From assembly GCF_001542405.1 (NCBI RefSeq), contig NZ_LNCD01000062.1:1-64000 (forward strand): 64,000 nt of DNA, in the 5' to 3' direction. Below are positions 20,820 to 29,276 of this stretch, one piece after another. The notes under the pieces are model-generated. The model searched no databases. It saw only the letters and a list, made by a program, of their open reading frames with translations, and was not told the origin of the DNA. Both the position numbers and the translations under genes were made by a program. The stretch's first letter is position 1; each line of letters starts with the position of its first letter. This DNA is from Rhizobium altiplani (GTDB lineage: Bacteria > Pseudomonadota > Alphaproteobacteria > Rhizobiales > Rhizobiaceae).

Positions 20820-22259
20820 ATGGCCCAGGGAAAGTTGTATATCGGTCGGAAAGTACGAGAGCTTCGCGTGTCGCAGGGCGCGACCCAAGCACAACTCTCC
20901 GATCGGCTTGGAATCTCAATCAGTTATCTCAACCAGATCGAAAACAACCAACGGCCTCTTTCCGCGACTGTCCTTTTAGCTCTAGCTGAGGAGTTCAAGC
21001 TCTCATTGGCCGATCTGGCTGAAGGTGAGGACAATCGTTTGTTGTCAGCGTTATCTGAGGCGCTTTCCGATCCATTTTTTTCCCACTACGTGGCGTCGGC
21101 GCAGGAGTTGAAGCTCGTCTCAAAGAATGCTCCCGCAATCGCTCACGCACTCATCGCGGTTCATCAGGCGTATCGTCACAATTCCGAACAGTTGGCAAGC
21201 ATCGAAGCCAACATTGGTATAAGCTCAAATTTGGTTGAAAAAACTCCCTATGAGGAAGTTCGCGATTTTTTTCATTTCGTTGATAACTATGTCAATGACT
21301 TGGATTTTTTCGCTGAGAAGATGGCGTCGGAGCTGCAGATCGGCACGCAAGACACGCATGTGGCCCTGACTTCCTTTCTTGAGGATCGCTGCATGGTTCG
21401 CATTGTACGTGCGGGGGATACAGACGGTCTAGTGCGGCACTTTGATGCCGATACACGCACGCTCACCTTGAATGCATACCTTCCGCCGGCAACACGCGAC
21501 TTTCAGATTGCGCTCCAGATTGCGCAACTTCACGCCGGCGCGATGGTTGACGGAATAGCCGGGAGCGCGGGATTCAGGACCGCGGAAGCCATCGAGATCT
21601 GTCGCATAGGCTTGCACAATTACTTCGCGGGCGCGCTCATTATGCCTTACAGAAAGTTTCTCGAAGCCGCTCAAGAAGTTCGTCACGATCTCGACTTGCT
21701 GTCAGCTCGATTTGGAACCAGCTTGGAACAAGTTTGCCACCGCCTTTCGACATTGCAGCGTCCCGGCGAGAAAGGAACACCCATTTACTTCGCGCGGATC
21801 GACCGAGCGGGAAACATCACGAAACGCCACAGCGCTGTTAAACTTCAATTTGCCCGCTTCGGCGCCGCCTGTCCTCTTTGGAATGCCCATCGGGCTTTTG
21901 AAGCGTCGAAAGGAATCATACGTCAACTCGCTGAGACCCCTGATGGCGTGCGTTATCTGTGTGTTGCAACGCACGTTGCCAAAGGCGCGAGAGGCTTCCA
22001 TTCGGCAAGGCAAGACTATGTTCTCGCACTGGGTTGCGAAATTTCTTATGCTGATCGGTTTGTCTACGCGGACGGTCTCGACCTCAGAAACCAATCGGCG
22101 TTTGAACCAATCGGAATTTCATGCCGCATTTGCGAACGGCCAAACTGCGCTAGCCGGGCTGTTCCGCCAATCAAAAGCGAACTCGTCATTCAGCACGATA
22201 AGCGGGGTCTATTACCCTATGGCATTCGTGACATTGGGCACGAAAAAAGCGCACGCTGA
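20820..22259 (+). CDS. pccR: Short-chain fatty acyl-CoA regulator (PccR-like)
   Basis: A 479-residue transcription regulator of the ScfR group, which includes RamB, PrpC-regulating MccR and Rhodobacter PccR. Order: XRE helix-turn-helix (residues about 10-65, GATQAQLSDRLGISISYLNQ), an IrrE-like middle domain (around residues 190-290), and the C-terminal domain ending with the family cysteine cluster SCRICERPNCASRA. Family members sense short acyl-CoAs and switch on propionyl-CoA or glyoxylate genes. Being divergent to pccB, it most likely controls the pcc/mutase genes. The symbol rests on family and position, not on a test. Confidence 0.85.
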   Translation: MAQGKLYIGRKVRELRVSQGATQAQLSDRLGISISYLNQIENNQRPLSATVLLALAEEFKLSLADLAEGEDNRLLSALSEALSDPFFSHYVASAQELKLVSKNAPAIAHALIAVHQAYRHNSEQLASIEANIGISSNLVEKTPYEEVRDFFHFVDNYVNDLDFFAEKMASELQIGTQDTHVALTSFLEDRCMVRIVRAGDTDGLVRHFDADTRTLTLNAYLPPATRDFQIALQIAQLHAGAMVDGIAGSAGFRTAEAIEICRIGLHNYFAGALIMPYRKFLEAAQEVRHDLDLLSARFGTSLEQVCHRLSTLQRPGEKGTPIYFARIDRAGNITKRHSAVKLQFARFGAACPLWNAHRAFEASKGIIRQLAETPDGVRYLCVATHVAKGARGFHSARQDYVLALGCEISYADRFVYADGLDLRNQSAFEPIGISCRICERPNCASRAVPPIKSELVIQHDKRGLLPYGIRDIGHEKSAR

Positions 22260-22417
22260 AAACTGACAATAATGAAAGGGAGAACCGCTGGCGGAAGCGT
22301 TCGGCCTTCCCGGAACGACGGCGATGATCTGATCCTCGCGGAACTGAGCTCGGTTCGGCTACATAGCCTAGATATGCTTAGCTAGCGCCGGTCGGCCGCT
22401 CGAGGCTTTGGCCAAAT

Positions 22418-22432
22418 GCGGGCCTCGCCCGC
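22418..22432. terminator. Short GC hairpin between convergent genes
   Basis: GCGGGC-CTC-GCCCGC forms a perfect six-pair stem with a three-base loop between the ends of the convergent pccR-like and LysR genes. There is no T-run, so this is only a weak candidate for a transcription end. Confidence 0.25.
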
Positions 22433-22447
22433 GGGACTACTCCACAC

Positions 22448-23335
22448 CTAGTCAGTGTGAGTTTTAGCTTCCGTCTTAAGCCAAACAGCAAACGCTTCTG
22501 CTCGCGGAGATAAACGAGATCCCTTCCTGGTTACGAGAAAATAAGCCTCCTCGGTCTTGAGGCGAAACCTTGGAAACAAAACGACAAGCTGGCCAGCGTC
22601 GATTGCCCGTTGCGCGAGTTGCGGCGAACAAAGAGCCACACCCTGCCCAGAGATAGCCATATCGATCAGGACGTTGGTGTCGTCCACAACGTGGCCCCGC
22701 TTTGTCTCTGCATCCGTCACGCCCGCCAGTTCGAACCACAATCGCCACTCGCGATATTGACGATCATGGATCAGGGTTTGCTTACGCAAATCGTCAGGTC
22801 TATGGATCCCTGGTCCCGCCTGAGCAAGTTGTGGCGAGCAGAGTGGCGTATAGTCCACCTGCAAGAGCTTCTCGGCATCGTGATGAGGCCAATGACCATT
22901 TCCCCATTTGACAGCGAGTTCGACCCCGTCGCTGAGATTTAGCGTTGCCGCTCGCCGTTGTTCGACTTGAATCCCCGGGTGTAGGTTCACGAAACGCTGC
23001 AGTCTGGGAGATAGCCATGCGGCCGCAAAGCCCGACTCGACCTGGATGATTAAACGTCTTGGGCCCATCGGGTCGCCCATCCGCTCAAGCCCATCTAAAA
23101 GGTCGGACAGAGGCTGGGCGATGGCAGCATAGTATCTCTCCCCTGCATCAGTTAGCGTCAAATGCTGCGAACTCCGGTTAAAGAGACGAAAGCCGATCCT
23201 GCGTTCCAGTCTGGCGACTTGATGGCTAACAGCTGACTGAGTGAGGTTAAGCGAATGGGCGGCTTCGGTGAAGCTCTCTAGCTCCGCGACAAGCTTGAAC
23301 GCCAGGAGTTGCTCGCTCGGCGGAAGGCCCTTCAT
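22448..23335 (-). CDS. LysR-family regulator (GcvA-like)
   Basis: A 295-residue LysR-type regulator. The N-terminal winged helix-turn-helix includes SFTEAAHSLNLTQSAVSHQV; the C-terminal domain is a periplasmic-binding-protein-like effector fold with SGQGVALCSPQLAQ. It resembles the GcvA subgroup. The ATG at 23335 (MKGLPPSEQL) is the family-like start; the frame to 23449 collides with the divergent reductase gene. It is transcribed away from the Rieske oxygenase pair and probably controls it. Confidence 0.88.
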   Translation of the reverse strand: MKGLPPSEQLLAFKLVAELESFTEAAHSLNLTQSAVSHQVARLERRIGFRLFNRSSQHLTLTDAGERYYAAIAQPLSDLLDGLERMGDPMGPRRLIIQVESGFAAAWLSPRLQRFVNLHPGIQVEQRRAATLNLSDGVELAVKWGNGHWPHHDAEKLLQVDYTPLCSPQLAQAGPGIHRPDDLRKQTLIHDRQYREWRLWFELAGVTDAETKRGHVVDDTNVLIDMAISGQGVALCSPQLAQRAIDAGQLVVLFPRFRLKTEEAYFLVTRKGSRLSPRAEAFAVWLKTEAKTHTD

Positions 23336-23359
23336 TGCTGCCCCATTAGATGATGATTT

Positions 23360-23386
23360 GTCATGTAACTCTGTGACATATGTCAT
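23360..23386. promoter_or_regulatory. Palindrome in divergent LysR/oxygenase promoter
   Basis: TGACATATGTCA at 23374-23385 is a perfect 12-base palindrome, and a further TGTCAT copy lies at 23360-23365. Both lie between the LysR gene and the reductase gene. A T-N-A-type palindrome in such a position is a likely LysR operator; no binding data exist. Confidence 0.4.
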
Positions 23387-23448
23387 TTGCGCGCGAAAAG
23401 CACCTTCATGCAGTATGCAGCCAACGAAACAGCCTCGGTACTGCATCA

Positions 23449-24390
23449 ATGGAATTCGATGTCATCGTAGCAAGAATAAATCGTGAGACCGATAGAATTC
23501 GATCTTACGAGCTTAGGAGAACCGACGGTTTTCCAATCCCGGTGTATACGCCAGGAAGCAACATTACGATTGCACTGCCGAATGGCATGATCAGAACCTA
23601 TTCGCTAACCGACACGGGTTCGGAACCGGATGCCCTGCGCATAGCCGTACTTCATCAAGTCACTGGGCGTGGCGGATCGCAGTTCATCCATCATGACGTG
23701 AAGACGGGTGATACGCTAAGAGTGCGCGGCATCGCAAACTCATTTTCCCTTCAGGACTCAGCGCGTAAGCATATTCTCGTTGCCGGCGGAATTGGCATAA
23801 CACCGATCCTTTCAATGGCAAAACATCTCGAACAGTCGGGATCTAGCTTCGAGGTTCACTACGCTGCGCGCAGTCGTGGTGAGGCTGCATTTGCCGACAT
23901 CCTGGCTTGCGATCCGTTCAAGGACAAGGTGAAATTCTATTTTGACGATGAGAACCAGCGCATAGATCTTGACGGTATTCTCTCAGACTTTGTGAGCGGG
24001 ACCGCAGTCTATTGCTGCGGCCCACCAGGCTTAATGAACGCAGTAACCTCAAAATCAGGCCATTGGCCAGTAGGCAGTGTGCGCCTGGACTCCTTCGAAC
24101 CGCTCGACGGCAACACAGACGATCAGCCTTTCACAGTCAAGTTAGCGAGCACGGGGCAAATTTTCGACATTCCGCCCGGAAAGTCAATCTTGCGGGTCCT
24201 TAGAGACCATGGAGTTTGTGTTGGTAGTCAGTGCGAACAGGGTGTCTGCGGCGCATGTCTGACACCGATAGTGGAAGGTCTACCTGACCATCGCGACAGG
24301 GTCCTCAGTGAAAGCGAAAAACGGGCCAATGATCTAGTGGCTCTCTGTTGTTCACGTTCACTAACAAATTCCCTTGTACTCGATATGTAA
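23449..24390 (+). CDS. Rieske oxygenase reductase component (FNR/2Fe-2S)
   Basis: A 313-residue flavin-iron-sulfur reductase that passes electrons from NAD(P)H to the oxygenase encoded next. Order: FMN/FAD domain (MIRTYSLTD), pyridine-nucleotide domain (ILVAGGIGITPILSMAKHL; CCGPPGLM) and a C-terminal plant-type ferredoxin domain with cysteines in GSQCEQGVCGACLTP and ALCCSRS. This order is that of the phthalate-dioxygenase-reductase, VanB, GbcB and CntB group. The ATG at 23449 starts at the first beta strand; the frame from 23380 adds 23 residues without likeness. It lies 25 bases before the oxygenase gene. Confidence 0.9.
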   Translation: MEFDVIVARINRETDRIRSYELRRTDGFPIPVYTPGSNITIALPNGMIRTYSLTDTGSEPDALRIAVLHQVTGRGGSQFIHHDVKTGDTLRVRGIANSFSLQDSARKHILVAGGIGITPILSMAKHLEQSGSSFEVHYAARSRGEAAFADILACDPFKDKVKFYFDDENQRIDLDGILSDFVSGTAVYCCGPPGLMNAVTSKSGHWPVGSVRLDSFEPLDGNTDDQPFTVKLASTGQIFDIPPGKSILRVLRDHGVCVGSQCEQGVCGACLTPIVEGLPDHRDRVLSESEKRANDLVALCCSRSLTNSLVLDM

Positions 24391-24415
24391 ATGAACCAGC
24401 GCTTGGAGCCTAACA

Positions 24416-25633
24416 ATGAATAGCGAAAGCATATATCAGACGCTTCTGAAACGTAAGCCTCATTATACACTTCCGCAGGAGCTATACACGGACGAAGAAG
24501 TCCATAATTTCGATCTGCAGTCTATATTCTATCGGCACTGGATCTTCGCGGCCTTCGAAGTTGAGCTTCCCAACAGCGGCAATTATCTAAGCATGATGAT
24601 AGGAAATACTCCAATCGTCCTGGTTCGCACGCGCGGGGGCGACATAAGAGGTTTCTTCAATACATGCCGGCATAGGGGGGCTCAAATCCTCGCCGAAGGT
24701 GAGGGCCGTTGCCAACGGATCGTCTGTCCCTATCACCAATGGTCATACTCGCTCGAAGGAGAACTGGTCGGGGCGACTGGTATGGACCAGGATTTCGAAA
24801 AGAAATCGTTTGGGCTTCGCGAAATTCAGGTCGAGCGCGTCGCTGGTACTGTATACGTTGCACTTAGCAGTGACGCTCCCGATTTTACACCCTTCAGGGA
24901 TGCCTTCGAGCCTCTGATTAGCAGATACAATTTGCTTGACGGAAAGGTCGTGCATCATCAAAAAATTGTAGAAAATGCCAATTGGAAACTTGCGATGGAA
25001 AATGCGCGAGAATGTGCACATTGCGACGTTGGACATCCCGAGCTTTGTCTGTCGCTTGTCAATGGATTCACGCTTGATCATGACGACCCACACAACGTCG
25101 CTTTCTATTCCGAACTGACGAAGCGCGGTATCCCCACCAGCCATCAAGAAGGTAGCTGGTATTCTACTGGACACGTGCCTTTGCGACCGGGCATCAAATC
25201 GATGACAATGGACGGCAACTATGACGTCCGCAAGTTGCTGAGCGACGATGTCGCCGATCTTGGCTATCTCCGATGGAGCCTGCAGTCTCATTGCTACAAT
25301 ATTGCGCTCCCTGATTACGTTTTCACTTTCTCGGTGATGCCTCTCAATGCCAAGCAAACCCTCGTTCACTCGAAATGGCTCGTGCATAAAGATGCGGTGG
25401 CAGGGGAGGACTACGATATCGAAAAGCTGCGCCAGCTTTGGGAAACGACGAATAATCAGGATGTTTTCCTAACCGAAATAAATCAAAAGGGCGTCGGCTC
25501 AACAGGCTATGAGCCTGGCCCATACATGCCCGAGGCAGAGTCCTGGTGCGAACGGTTCACGGATTGGTACTGTGACGAAGCGAAAAAATTCCTTGAGGAG
25601 AAAACTATGAGTAAATTGCAAGCGGCCGAGTAA
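24416..25633 (+). CDS. Rieske non-heme iron oxygenase, betaine-demethylase type
   Basis: The catalytic subunit of a two-component monooxygenase. The Rieske 2Fe-2S ligands are in NTCRHRGAQI and CPYHQWSY. The mononuclear iron site lies after ENARECAHCDVGHPEL, where the glutamate-cysteine-histidine pattern resembles glycine-betaine demethylase GbcA and stachydrine demethylase Stc2 rather than aromatic dioxygenases. At 405 residues the length fits. No beta subunit is present, consistent with the N-demethylase group. The reaction would be removal of a methyl group as formaldehyde from a quaternary amine; the exact substrate (glycine betaine, proline betaine, carnitine-derived) is not decided by sequence. 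Confidence 0.83.
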   Translation: MNSESIYQTLLKRKPHYTLPQELYTDEEVHNFDLQSIFYRHWIFAAFEVELPNSGNYLSMMIGNTPIVLVRTRGGDIRGFFNTCRHRGAQILAEGEGRCQRIVCPYHQWSYSLEGELVGATGMDQDFEKKSFGLREIQVERVAGTVYVALSSDAPDFTPFRDAFEPLISRYNLLDGKVVHHQKIVENANWKLAMENARECAHCDVGHPELCLSLVNGFTLDHDDPHNVAFYSELTKRGIPTSHQEGSWYSTGHVPLRPGIKSMTMDGNYDVRKLLSDDVADLGYLRWSLQSHCYNIALPDYVFTFSVMPLNAKQTLVHSKWLVHKDAVAGEDYDIEKLRQLWETTNNQDVFLTEINQKGVGSTGYEPGPYMPEAESWCERFTDWYCDEAKKFLEEKTMSKLQAAE

Positions 25634-25933
25634 GGCTAATCCGCGCGCAGCAGCCCGAGAGGCCTTGTAGAATGTATCCGGCGGCTCGCACATCTCTGGA
25701 ATCACTTCAGATTTTGTATGTTCTGGGCGCGGCATTTGTCGCGCCTTTAAGTCGCGCATTAGAATTCTCAATATCCGCAAAAATTCATTTTGTTTGCGCC
25801 CCTTGGCCCTCTGCGCCTGTAATGAGGGTGTTGGGAGTACCTGTTCACTACCCGTAACTCCCAAACACGACAAAGTAATCTGGGAACAAATCGAGGGGAT
25901 GGCCTCAGGGCTCCCCTTAATCGGGAGAGTGAA
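25634..25933. other. Intergenic stretch before the ABC transporter
   Basis: About 300 bases between the oxygenase and the binding-protein gene. It should hold the promoter for the transporter genes; a GGGAG sequence precedes the ATG at 25934. No other gene is supported; open frames on the minus strand here are composition artefacts. Confidence 0.45.
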
Positions 25934-27344
25934 ATGACAAATGAATCGCGATTCCTCACTCCAACGCGCCGGCGTTTTATTCAGGGCACCTCGCTTGCAG
26001 GCGCCGCGCTGCTGCTTCCTCCGGGCCTGATGACCCGAGGAGCGTGGGCGGCAGCTCCGCAGAAGGGTGGCACACTTCGAGTGGCAATGTCGCCGGGCAG
26101 CACGTCGGACACTCTCGATCCGATGACCTATTTGGACAGCCCTCAGTTTACTGCCGGCCTGACATTGGGGAATTGCTTGGTTGAAATTACCAAGGATAAG
26201 AAGCCCATTCCGGAACTTGCGGAAAGCTGGGAAAGCAGTGACGCATTCAAGCGTTGGAGCTTCAAGCTGAGATCCGGCGTCACCTTCCATAATGGTAAGA
26301 CCCTATCGGCCGCCGACGTCGTATACTCGTTGAAGCGACACATCGCGAAGGGCTCGACTTCCGCCGCCGCCGGCCTGCTTGCCGACATCGACGACATTGC
26401 TGCCGATGGCGACCTCAAGGTTACCATCAAGCACAAGACGGGCACGCCCGACCTCCCCGTCATTCTCGGTGACTTCCACCTTGTGATCATTCCGGAGGGC
26501 TTCACAGATTTCGCCAATTTTGTCGGAACTGGGCCCTACAAACTCGTCCGATTCGAACCTGGTGTCGTGCTGGAAACGGAGCGAAACGAAAACTATTGGA
26601 AACCCGACCGCGCTTTCGTTGACAAGTTTGATCTCGTTTTCGTCAATGACGACACCGCTGCCGCAAACGCACTGATGACGGGCGAAGTCCAAGGCGTATC
26701 CAAACTCAATTCACAGATCGCGAAGCGCTTGAAAGCGCAAGGCGGTGTGAATTTGATCACGTCCGAGGGGGGATCCTGCACTAACATCGATATGAACTGC
26801 CAATCGAAGATGTTTTCCGACGTCAATGCCCGGCTCGCGGTTAAATCGGCAATTGATCGTAAAAAGATGGTTGAATTTGTGGGCAGCGGCTTTGGAGCCA
26901 TCGGGAACGACAATCCAATCCCGCCAAATGATCCCTTCTTCAATAAAGACCTGCCTCAGCGTGAATATGATCCCGAAAAGGCGAAGTTCTACCTTAAGAA
27001 GGCAGGCGTTGAGAAACTCGACCTCACGCTGCAGGTCAGCGACGCGGCTTATTCGGGCGCAGTTGATTCCGCAGCCCTTCTTCAAGAATCGGCTGGCAAG
27101 GCCTTGGTCGAACGAGAAATTCGACAAGCTGTTGGTCGCAGGGCGTCAGACGGATGATTTCGCGAAGCGAAAAGAAATCTACGATGAAATGCAGCTGCTC
27201 GCACATGACGATAGCGGCATTGCCATCTTCATGTTGCCGTCCATCATCGACGCCTACGCACCAGAAGTCCAAGGCGTCGAGCCGGATGGCGTTCGCACCA
27301 TGATGGGTGCCCGTATCGCGGAGCGTGCTTGGCTTCAGTCGTAA
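25934..27344 (+). pseudogene. ABC transporter peptide-type binding protein, deleted and frameshifted
   Basis: A family-5 periplasmic binding protein (oligopeptide/dipeptide type). The N-terminus has a twin-arginine-like export signal (TPTRRRFIQGTSLAGAALLL) and the mature part follows the family: GTLDPMTY-type start, WSFKLRSGVTFHNGK, NDNPIPPND. The frame is intact to SAALLQESAGKA near 27100, then stops early at 27157. The missing C-terminal part continues in another frame from NEKFDKLLVAGRQTDD to the stop at 27344. Compared with relatives (about 510-530 aa), roughly 45-50 residues are absent at the junction, so a deletion out of frame near 27100-27112 explains it better than a single-base error. 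The transporter probably lacks its normal receptor unless another copy exists. Confidence 0.82.
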
Positions 27345-27358
27345 GCCGTTGAAGGTGC

Positions 27359-27386
27359 CCCACGGTCATGAGATAATGCCCGTGGG
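27359..27386 (+). promoter_or_regulatory. Stem-loop between binding-protein and permease genes
   Basis: CCCACGG and CCGTGGG pair perfectly around a 14-base loop, with no T-run after. Such hairpins after the binding-protein gene commonly stabilise its message or reduce read-through into permease genes. Confidence 0.4.
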
Positions 27387-27475
27387 ACGCCGATTTATGT
27401 GCTGCGGCCGCTTACGCGGTCATTGAGCCGATGCCTCGACCCCGGCTCCAACTCAAATTACGGCGTAGCAAAGAC

Positions 27476-28432
27476 ATGCAATCAGTAAGAATGCTCATAT
27501 TCACGCGTTTGCTCTTGGCAGTTGTGACACTGATCCTAGTGTCTGCAATTGTCTTTGGGGCGGTGCGCTTCCTACCAGGAGACATAGCCCAGCAACTGTT
27601 GGGCCAATCTGCGACACCTGAAAACGTAGCCGCGCTGCGTCACCAACTTGGCTTGGATACCCCAGGGTATGTCAGCTACTACCAATGGTTGGGAGGTATT
27701 TTCTCCGGAGATCTTGGGAAATCTATTGCCACCGGCCGCACTATCTCTGATCTGATCGGGTCACGATTGGGCAATACCTTTTTCCTCGCCGGGTTCACCG
27801 CGATAATCGCTATTCCGCTCGGCTATCTTCTAGGGTTTCTAGGCGCCCTTCTCCGCGGCTCCGCATTTGATCGAGCAACAAACGTTGCGGGCCTGGCGGT
27901 TATATCGCTGCCGGAATACTTTGTCGCCTACGCGCTAGTGGTCGTTTTTGCAGTTAAGCTGGGTTGGTTTCCCGCCTTGTCTCGAGTGTCGCCATCAATG
28001 GACCTGCTCCAACGGCTGGATCGTCTCGTTCTTCCGGCAATGTCTCTCGGCCTCGTTATCGTCGCCTACGTAATGCGCGTCGTGAAATCTTCGATCCTGA
28101 ACGTTCTCGGCGAAGACTATGTTCAGATGGCCCAAATGAAAGGGAACTCACGGTTCCGGGTGATCCTCGTACACGCATTGCCAAATGCTTTGGCTCCAAT
28201 AATCAATGTTACTGCCATCAATCTGGCGTATTTGGTCGTGGGGGTGGTGATCGTTGAAACGGTCTTCGTTTACCCCGGGCTTGGCCAGTTGCTCGTCGAT
28301 TCGGTCGTAAAGCGTGACATGCCAGTCGTACAAGTTGTGTGTCTCATATTCGCCAGCATCTACATTCTGGTGAACGCGACGGCCGATATTCTGATTGTCC
28401 TCACAAATCCTCGGCTGCGCCATGATAAATAA
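27476..28432 (+). CDS. ABC transporter permease, DppB-like
   Basis: An inner-membrane permease of the dipeptide/oligopeptide/nickel class. It has six predicted membrane helices, the class N-terminal pattern FLPGDIAQQLLGQSATPENV, and the EAA loop ILNVLGEDYVQMAQMKGNS that contacts the ATPase. I start it at the ATG at 27476 (about 318 aa); an ATG at 27431 would add 15 residues. It overlaps the next permease by about 11 bases. Confidence 0.92.
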   Translation: MQSVRMLIFTRLLLAVVTLILVSAIVFGAVRFLPGDIAQQLLGQSATPENVAALRHQLGLDTPGYVSYYQWLGGIFSGDLGKSIATGRTISDLIGSRLGNTFFLAGFTAIIAIPLGYLLGFLGALLRGSAFDRATNVAGLAVISLPEYFVAYALVVVFAVKLGWFPALSRVSPSMDLLQRLDRLVLPAMSLGLVIVAYVMRVVKSSILNVLGEDYVQMAQMKGNSRFRVILVHALPNALAPIINVTAINLAYLVVGVVIVETVFVYPGLGQLLVDSVVKRDMPVVQVVCLIFASIYILVNATADILIVLTNPRLRHDK

Positions 28433-29276
28433 GTCCACGACCATCACCCAAAGCCCGGCTCGCTCGTTTTCGACCGAATCTGCCCTCGCTTCACTTGGCG
28501 CTATCGTCATTTTCTGTCTGGTCGCGTCTGCAATCTTTGCCCCGTGGATAGCTCCTTACGGTGAAACCGCTAGCGTGGGTGGGGCTTACGAGCCTTGGTC
28601 ATATGCCCACCCCTTGGGGACCGACAACATCGGCAGAGACATATTAAGCCGCCTCATTTACGGTGCAAGAAACACAATTGGTCTCGCGTTTGTTACCACT
28701 TGTCTCGCGTTTCTTCTCGGATCCGCTCTCGGAACAGCGGCAGCCGTCCTGGGGGGATGGATCGATTTGGCCTTGGGCCGGTTGATTGACCTCTTAATGG
28801 CGATCCCGCAGCTCATTTTCGCGCTGTTGATTCTGACAGTCGTGGGATCGTCTGCATACTCCCTCATCCTTGTGATCGGTGTTCTGGAATCCACCCGAGT
28901 GTTTCGACTCTCGCGTTCGCTCTCCGTATCAATCGTCAACCAAGAGTTTGTGGACGTCGCCAAACTTCGAGGCGAATCCCTGTCATGGATCATCTTCAGG
29001 GAAGTGGTTCCCGTTGCCTTTCCAAATCTGCTGGCGGAATTTGGCTTGCGATTCAGCTTCGTTATCCTGTTCATTAGTTCGCTCTCGTTTCTAGGTTTGG
29101 GCCTTCAGCCACCAACCGCTGACTGGGGCGCACTCGTGCGTGAAAATGCCTCGCTTATCGCTTTCGGTGACGTAACCCCACTCCTGCCCGCCGGGGCCAT
29201 CGCGCTGATGACGGTGGCCGTCAACCTCGTTGTGGATTGGTATTTGGGCAAAATCAGACGAGGCAGCGCGCTATGA
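28422..29276 (+). CDS. ABC transporter permease, DppC-like
   Basis: The partner permease of the preceding gene. It shows the DppC/OppC pattern PLGTDNIGRDILSRLIYGAR, several membrane helices, and the EAA loop VNQEFVDVAKLRGESLSWII. The ATG at 28422 (MINKSTT) overlaps the end of the upstream permease gene; a longer frame from 28395 is less likely. Its stop overlaps the ATPase start by four bases. Confidence 0.92.
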   Translation: MINKSTTITQSPARSFSTESALASLGAIVIFCLVASAIFAPWIAPYGETASVGGAYEPWSYAHPLGTDNIGRDILSRLIYGARNTIGLAFVTTCLAFLLGSALGTAAAVLGGWIDLALGRLIDLLMAIPQLIFALLILTVVGSSAYSLILVIGVLESTRVFRLSRSLSVSIVNQEFVDVAKLRGESLSWIIFREVVPVAFPNLLAEFGLRFSFVILFISSLSFLGLGLQPPTADWGALVRENASLIAFGDVTPLLPAGAIALMTVAVNLVVDWYLGKIRRGSAL

